NCBI GenBank assembly: GCA_017466445.1 | Contig: JAFTUC010000029.1 | Location: 186,001-250,000, forward strand | Length of the DNA: 64,000 nucleotides | Direction of reading: 5' to 3' | Source of the DNA: Clostridia bacterium | Lineage (GTDB): Bacteria; Bacillota; Clostridia; Oscillospirales; CAG-272 | Shown here: positions 61,122 to 64,000 of the stretch, piece after piece | Layout: every line of letters begins with the position of its first letter | How positions within the stretch are numbered: the stretch's first letter is position 1 | Notes under the pieces: generated by a model | Seen by the model: the letters and a program-made list of their open reading frames with translations, nothing else | Database searches by the model: none | What the model was told of the DNA's origin: nothing | Program-made: the position numbers and the translations under genes

Positions 61122-64000
61122 CGTAGCTCTCACTCGGCACAGACATTTCGCCGTACTGCTCGTGTCTTATGCGCATATCGTAATATTCCTGACGGGACAT
61201 AAGCACCGTCCTCGGCTTCTGACCGTCGGGTCCGCTTACGATACCTCTTCTCTCCATCTCATCGATGATCTTGGCGGCACGTCCGTATCCGACCTCGAGC
61301 TTTCTCTGAAGCAGAGACGTGGATATCTTGCCCGCATCGACTGCGATATCGACGGCATCATAGAATTTGGGATCGAGGGGCGCTCCGTCATCGGTATCAT
61401 TGCCGTCGTCCGAGCTCGACATTGAGCCCTTCTTCTTTTTCTCGCCGCAAAGAGCCGCCTGCTCGTTGATCTCGTCAATGATATCGGAATCGTAAACGAC
61501 CTCGCACTGATCGTTTATGAAGGAAACGACCTTTTCTACCTCGCTGTCGCTTACAAACGAGCCCTGAAGTCTGAGCGGCTTCATCTCCTGAACGGGAGCG
61601 TAGAGCATATCTCCGCGTCCGATGAGCTTTTCCGCACCCGCCACGTCTATTATCGTTCTCGAATCGGCGTTCGAAGCGACCGTGAAGGCTATTCTCGAGG
61701 GGATATTTGCCTTTATAAGACCGGTAATAACGTCTACCGAAGGACGCTGAGTTCCGACGATCATATGCATTCCCGCCGCTCTTGCCTTAGCCGCAAGGCG
61801 GCAGATCGAATCCTCGACGTCATCGTGTGCCTGCATCATAAGGTCGGCAAGCTCGTCTATAACTATGATTATGTGAGGCAGGAATTCCATCCCCTCATTC
61901 TTTGCGACGATCGAGTTATATCCCGCGAGATTACGTACTCCGTACTGCTCGATAAGACTGAAGCGACGCTCCATCTCGATGACCGCCCACGCAAGCGCTC
62001 CTGCCGCCTTTTTCGGCTCATTAAGAACGGGAACGAGAAGGTGCGGAAGCTTATTATAGGTATTGAGCTCGACCTTTTTTGGGTCGATAAGGATAAGCTT
62101 GACCTCATCCGGCTTTGCTCTGTAAAGAAGGCTGATAAGAAGGCTGTTTATACATACCGACTTACCCATACCCGTAGCACCTGCTATCAGAAGGTGAGGC
62201 ATCTTCGCGATATCGAGAAGCACCGGCTCGCCCGCGACGTTAACACCGAGCGCGCAGGTGACCTTGCTCTTTGCAGTTCTGAACTGCTCGGTATCTATAA
62301 GGCTCCTGAGAAAGACGGTATCTCTGCATCTGTTAGGCACCTCGATACCGATAGCGACCTTGCCCGGGATGGGCTCGATACGGACTCCGCTCGTCTTCAT
62401 ATGAAGCGCGATATCGTCAACTCGCCCCGATATCGAATTTACTCTGACACCTGCCTTAGGTGCGACCTCGTATCTTGTGATAGTAGGACCGTGCGAGATA
62501 TGGACGATCTCGACGTCTACCTTAAAGCTCTTAAGCACCTCTACAAGGCGTCTTGCGTTTGCCTCAAGCTCCTCGGGGGAATCACCGTCGGAGGAGCTTC
62601 CGATGCTGAGAAGATCGATAGGAGGAAGCTCGTACGGCTTCGTATCGGGCGAGGAAACGTCCTCACTTATGCCCTCACGCTCGACCTCCATCACCTCCGG
62701 CTCAAGCGAATCGAACTCGTTCGGCGTTATCGTGGGCTGTATTTTTTCGACTTTTGCATTGTTTTCCGTTTCGGTCGATCTAAGCTCATTTCCGTCTATA
62801 TCGTATTCCTTTTCTCCCGCGGGAATGATCTCACCGGGCTTCAGGGGCTGCTCGGAGAATATCTCCTTGACGTCCGAATCGTTCACGTCACGTGAGCTTA
62901 TAACGCTTGCTACGGCGCCCACGCCTCTTGACGATCCTGCGGGTGTGACTGTAGCAGGCGGGATAGTCGGAGCGGGATCGGGGACCTTTTTATAGTCGCT
63001 GACCTGCTTCATATCGACAGAAGAGATCTCCACGTCCTTTTTGGTTTCCGTTTTAGGCGTATCGGCAGACGTGCTCGGTCTGTCGTAATAGGAAATAGGT
63101 GCCGCACCGACAACGGTTGCAGGCTCGGCATTTTTTGGCCCTTTTTCCCTTTTCTCGCGCTCGGCGCGTTCCTTTTCGATCCTTTCACGCTCCGCATTTT
63201 CCTTTGCGCGTCTCTGCTCGTCCTCCTTAAGAGCGGCTATACGTGCCTCCTTAAGAGCCTCCTCGCGCGCCTCCTCCTCGGCATTCGCCTGTTCTCTTGC
63301 GATCCTGCGTCTTTCCGCTCTCTGTGCGGACGATGCCTTTATGCGGCTCACGAGCATTTTAAAGAGTCTGACTATAGTCCTCCAGAGTCTTGTGGGAGTT
63401 ATCTCAAACATAAACATAAGTGATGCGACAAAGAGCATACCGATAAGCACCATCGATATCGCCTTAAAGCCCGCGTAGAGCATTCCGCCGATAAATCCGC
63501 CGATCACTCCGCCACCGCCGCCGCTTTTCGTGAACGCTCCGTTCCAGAAGACCTCAAGGTTCCAGAATTTTACGCTTCTGCTAAAAAATCCGAAGGTAAG
63601 ACCGATGGTCTGTATAAGCGACGAAAGGGTGGAAAGGAGAAATACTCCGATAAAAAGCTTTGGGACAACGATGTCACGCGCAACGCTTCTCTTCCAAAGT
63701 GCGGCATGCACTCCGAAAACGACAGGAACGAGCCACGCCGAGTATCCGAAAAGCCCGTAAAGTCCCTTGCAGGTATAATATCCGATAGGTCCCGATATAG
63801 CGGCAGTTCCCTTTCTCAGATCGGTAAGCAGCAGGCAGAAGGCAAAAAACACCGCAAGCAGTACCATTACAAACATCATCGCCTGATTTCCGAGACTGTC
63901 GGGATTCGGTGCCTTCACGCTCCTGTGTCCTTCATCGCGCGAAGGCTCGGGAGAGCGCTTTTCCCTTCTCTGGATAAATGAATTTTCTCTTTTATTTCTT
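61114..64000 (-). CDS. ftsK: DNA translocase FtsK/SpoIIIE, N-terminus cut by window
   Basis: At least 962 residues; the reading frame stays open to the window edge with no ATG, so the true start is outside. A GTG at 63918 exists but has a ribosome site too close. Four membrane helices in the first 200 residues, then a long Glu/Lys/Arg-rich coiled coil and acidic linker. The motor domain has GATGMGKSVCINSLL (Walker A), IIVIDELADLMM (Walker B) and GTQRPSVDVITGLIKANIPSRIAF, followed by the C-terminal gamma winged-helix (KLEVGYGRAAKIIDEMERRGIV). Moves chromosomal DNA at division or sporulation. First gene of the operon to rsmG. Confidence 0.97.
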   Translation of the reverse strand, partial: RNKRENSFIQRREKRSPEPSRDEGHRSVKAPNPDSLGNQAMMFVMVLLAVFFAFCLLLTDLRKGTAAISGPIGYYTCKGLYGLFGYSAWLVPVVFGVHAALWKRSVARDIVVPKLFIGVFLLSTLSSLIQTIGLTFGFFSRSVKFWNLEVFWNGAFTKSGGGGGVIGGFIGGMLYAGFKAISMVLIGMLFVASLMFMFEITPTRLWRTIVRLFKMLVSRIKASSAQRAERRRIAREQANAEEEAREEALKEARIAALKEDEQRRAKENAERERIEKERAEREKREKGPKNAEPATVVGAAPISYYDRPSTSADTPKTETKKDVEISSVDMKQVSDYKKVPDPAPTIPPATVTPAGSSRGVGAVASVISSRDVNDSDVKEIFSEQPLKPGEIIPAGEKEYDIDGNELRSTETENNAKVEKIQPTITPNEFDSLEPEVMEVEREGISEDVSSPDTKPYELPPIDLLSIGSSSDGDSPEELEANARRLVEVLKSFKVDVEIVHISHGPTITRYEVAPKAGVRVNSISGRVDDIALHMKTSGVRIEPIPGKVAIGIEVPNRCRDTVFLRSLIDTEQFRTAKSKVTCALGVNVAGEPVLLDIAKMPHLLIAGATGMGKSVCINSLLISLLYRAKPDEVKLILIDPKKVELNTYNKLPHLLVPVLNEPKKAAGALAWAVIEMERRFSLIEQYGVRNLAGYNSIVAKNEGMEFLPHIIIVIDELADLMMQAHDDVEDSICRLAAKARAAGMHMIVGTQRPSVDVITGLIKANIPSRIAFTVASNADSRTIIDVAGAEKLIGRGDMLYAPVQEMKPLRLQGSFVSDSEVEKVVSFINDQCEVVYDSDIIDEINEQAALCGEKKKKGSMSSSDDGNDTDDGAPLDPKFYDAVDIAVDAGKISTSLLQRKLEVGYGRAAKIIDEMERRGIVSGPDGQKPRTVLMSRQEYYDMRIRHEQYGEMSVPSESYDE

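Noticed and set aside
1-64000. CRISPR array, prophage or insertion sequence
   Set aside because: No direct-repeat array with spacers, no transposase, integrase or phage structural genes were seen on either strand.

Overview
The window looks like a chromosome segment of an anaerobic, low-to-mid GC Firmicute of class Clostridia, probably an uncultured gut lineage. The evidence is strong Shine-Dalgarno sites, many sigma-A promoters (TTGACA, 17 bp, TATAAT), a T-box leader on thrS, a complete Rnf complex, a SpoIIIE/FtsK translocase, and the order miaB - YlbF-family gene - mutS - mutL, which resembles Bacillus and Clostridia. The exact taxon cannot be fixed from the sequence alone. No rRNA, tRNA, CRISPR array, transposase or phage module was seen.

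Layout. 1-1.5 kb: 3' part of an AMP-forming acyl-CoA ligase gene (minus). 1.8-4.0 kb: membrane protein, NfeD-like protein and SPFH protein operon. 4.1-7.8 kb: FAD-dependent oxidoreductase coupled to a family-43 glycosidase. 7.9-9.7 kb: typA (minus). 9.9-11.1 kb: a small unknown protein plus a radical SAM/SPASM enzyme. 11.1-14.6 kb: an XRE-HTH/ADP-ribosylglycohydrolase fusion divergent from an ABC exporter. 14.7-15.6 kb: a DUF11-type repeat protein. 15.7-19.5 kb: arabinose operon (araA, FGGY kinase, araD). 19.6-20.7 kb: an AT-richer XRE regulator. 21.0-22.6 kb: a CNNM/CorC-type membrane protein with a long structured leader. 22.8-25.2 kb: argS-yebC. 25.6-31.0 kb: an unusual three-gene membrane-anchored operon. 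31.1-33.7 kb: Sfp-type phosphopantetheinyl transferase, then ACT protein plus phenylacetate-CoA-ligase-like enzyme. 34.1-37.2 kb: tmk, a lipoprotein metallo-hydrolase and an unknown lipoprotein. 37.5-47.9 kb (minus): T-box-thrS, and a run of AAC(3)-family gene, miaB, YlbF/RicF-like gene, mutS, mutL, nagB. 48.4-51.2 kb: a large beta-helix surface protein with a SipW-type signal. 51.7-57.7 kb: rnfCDGEAB, a NusG-domain-II protein and a HepPP/Gx-type membrane protein. 57.7-64 kb (minus): ftsK, GNAT, DJ-1, 5-formyl-THF cyclo-ligase, CPBP protease, rsmG.

How it fits together: pentose release and use (GH43, araA-kinase-araD) feeds the pentose phosphate pathway; Rnf couples ferredoxin oxidation to an ion gradient and NADH; the central minus operon groups mismatch repair with tRNA thiomethylation; the ftsK operon is housekeeping. 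The least explained parts are the 25.6-31.0 kb operon (acidic-repeat protein, zinc-ribbon/TPR/RCC1 protein, helical-toroid protein), the HTH-ADP-ribosylglycohydrolase divergon, the leader RNA of the CNNM gene, the leader of the paaK-like gene, and two families of dispersed hairpin repeats.
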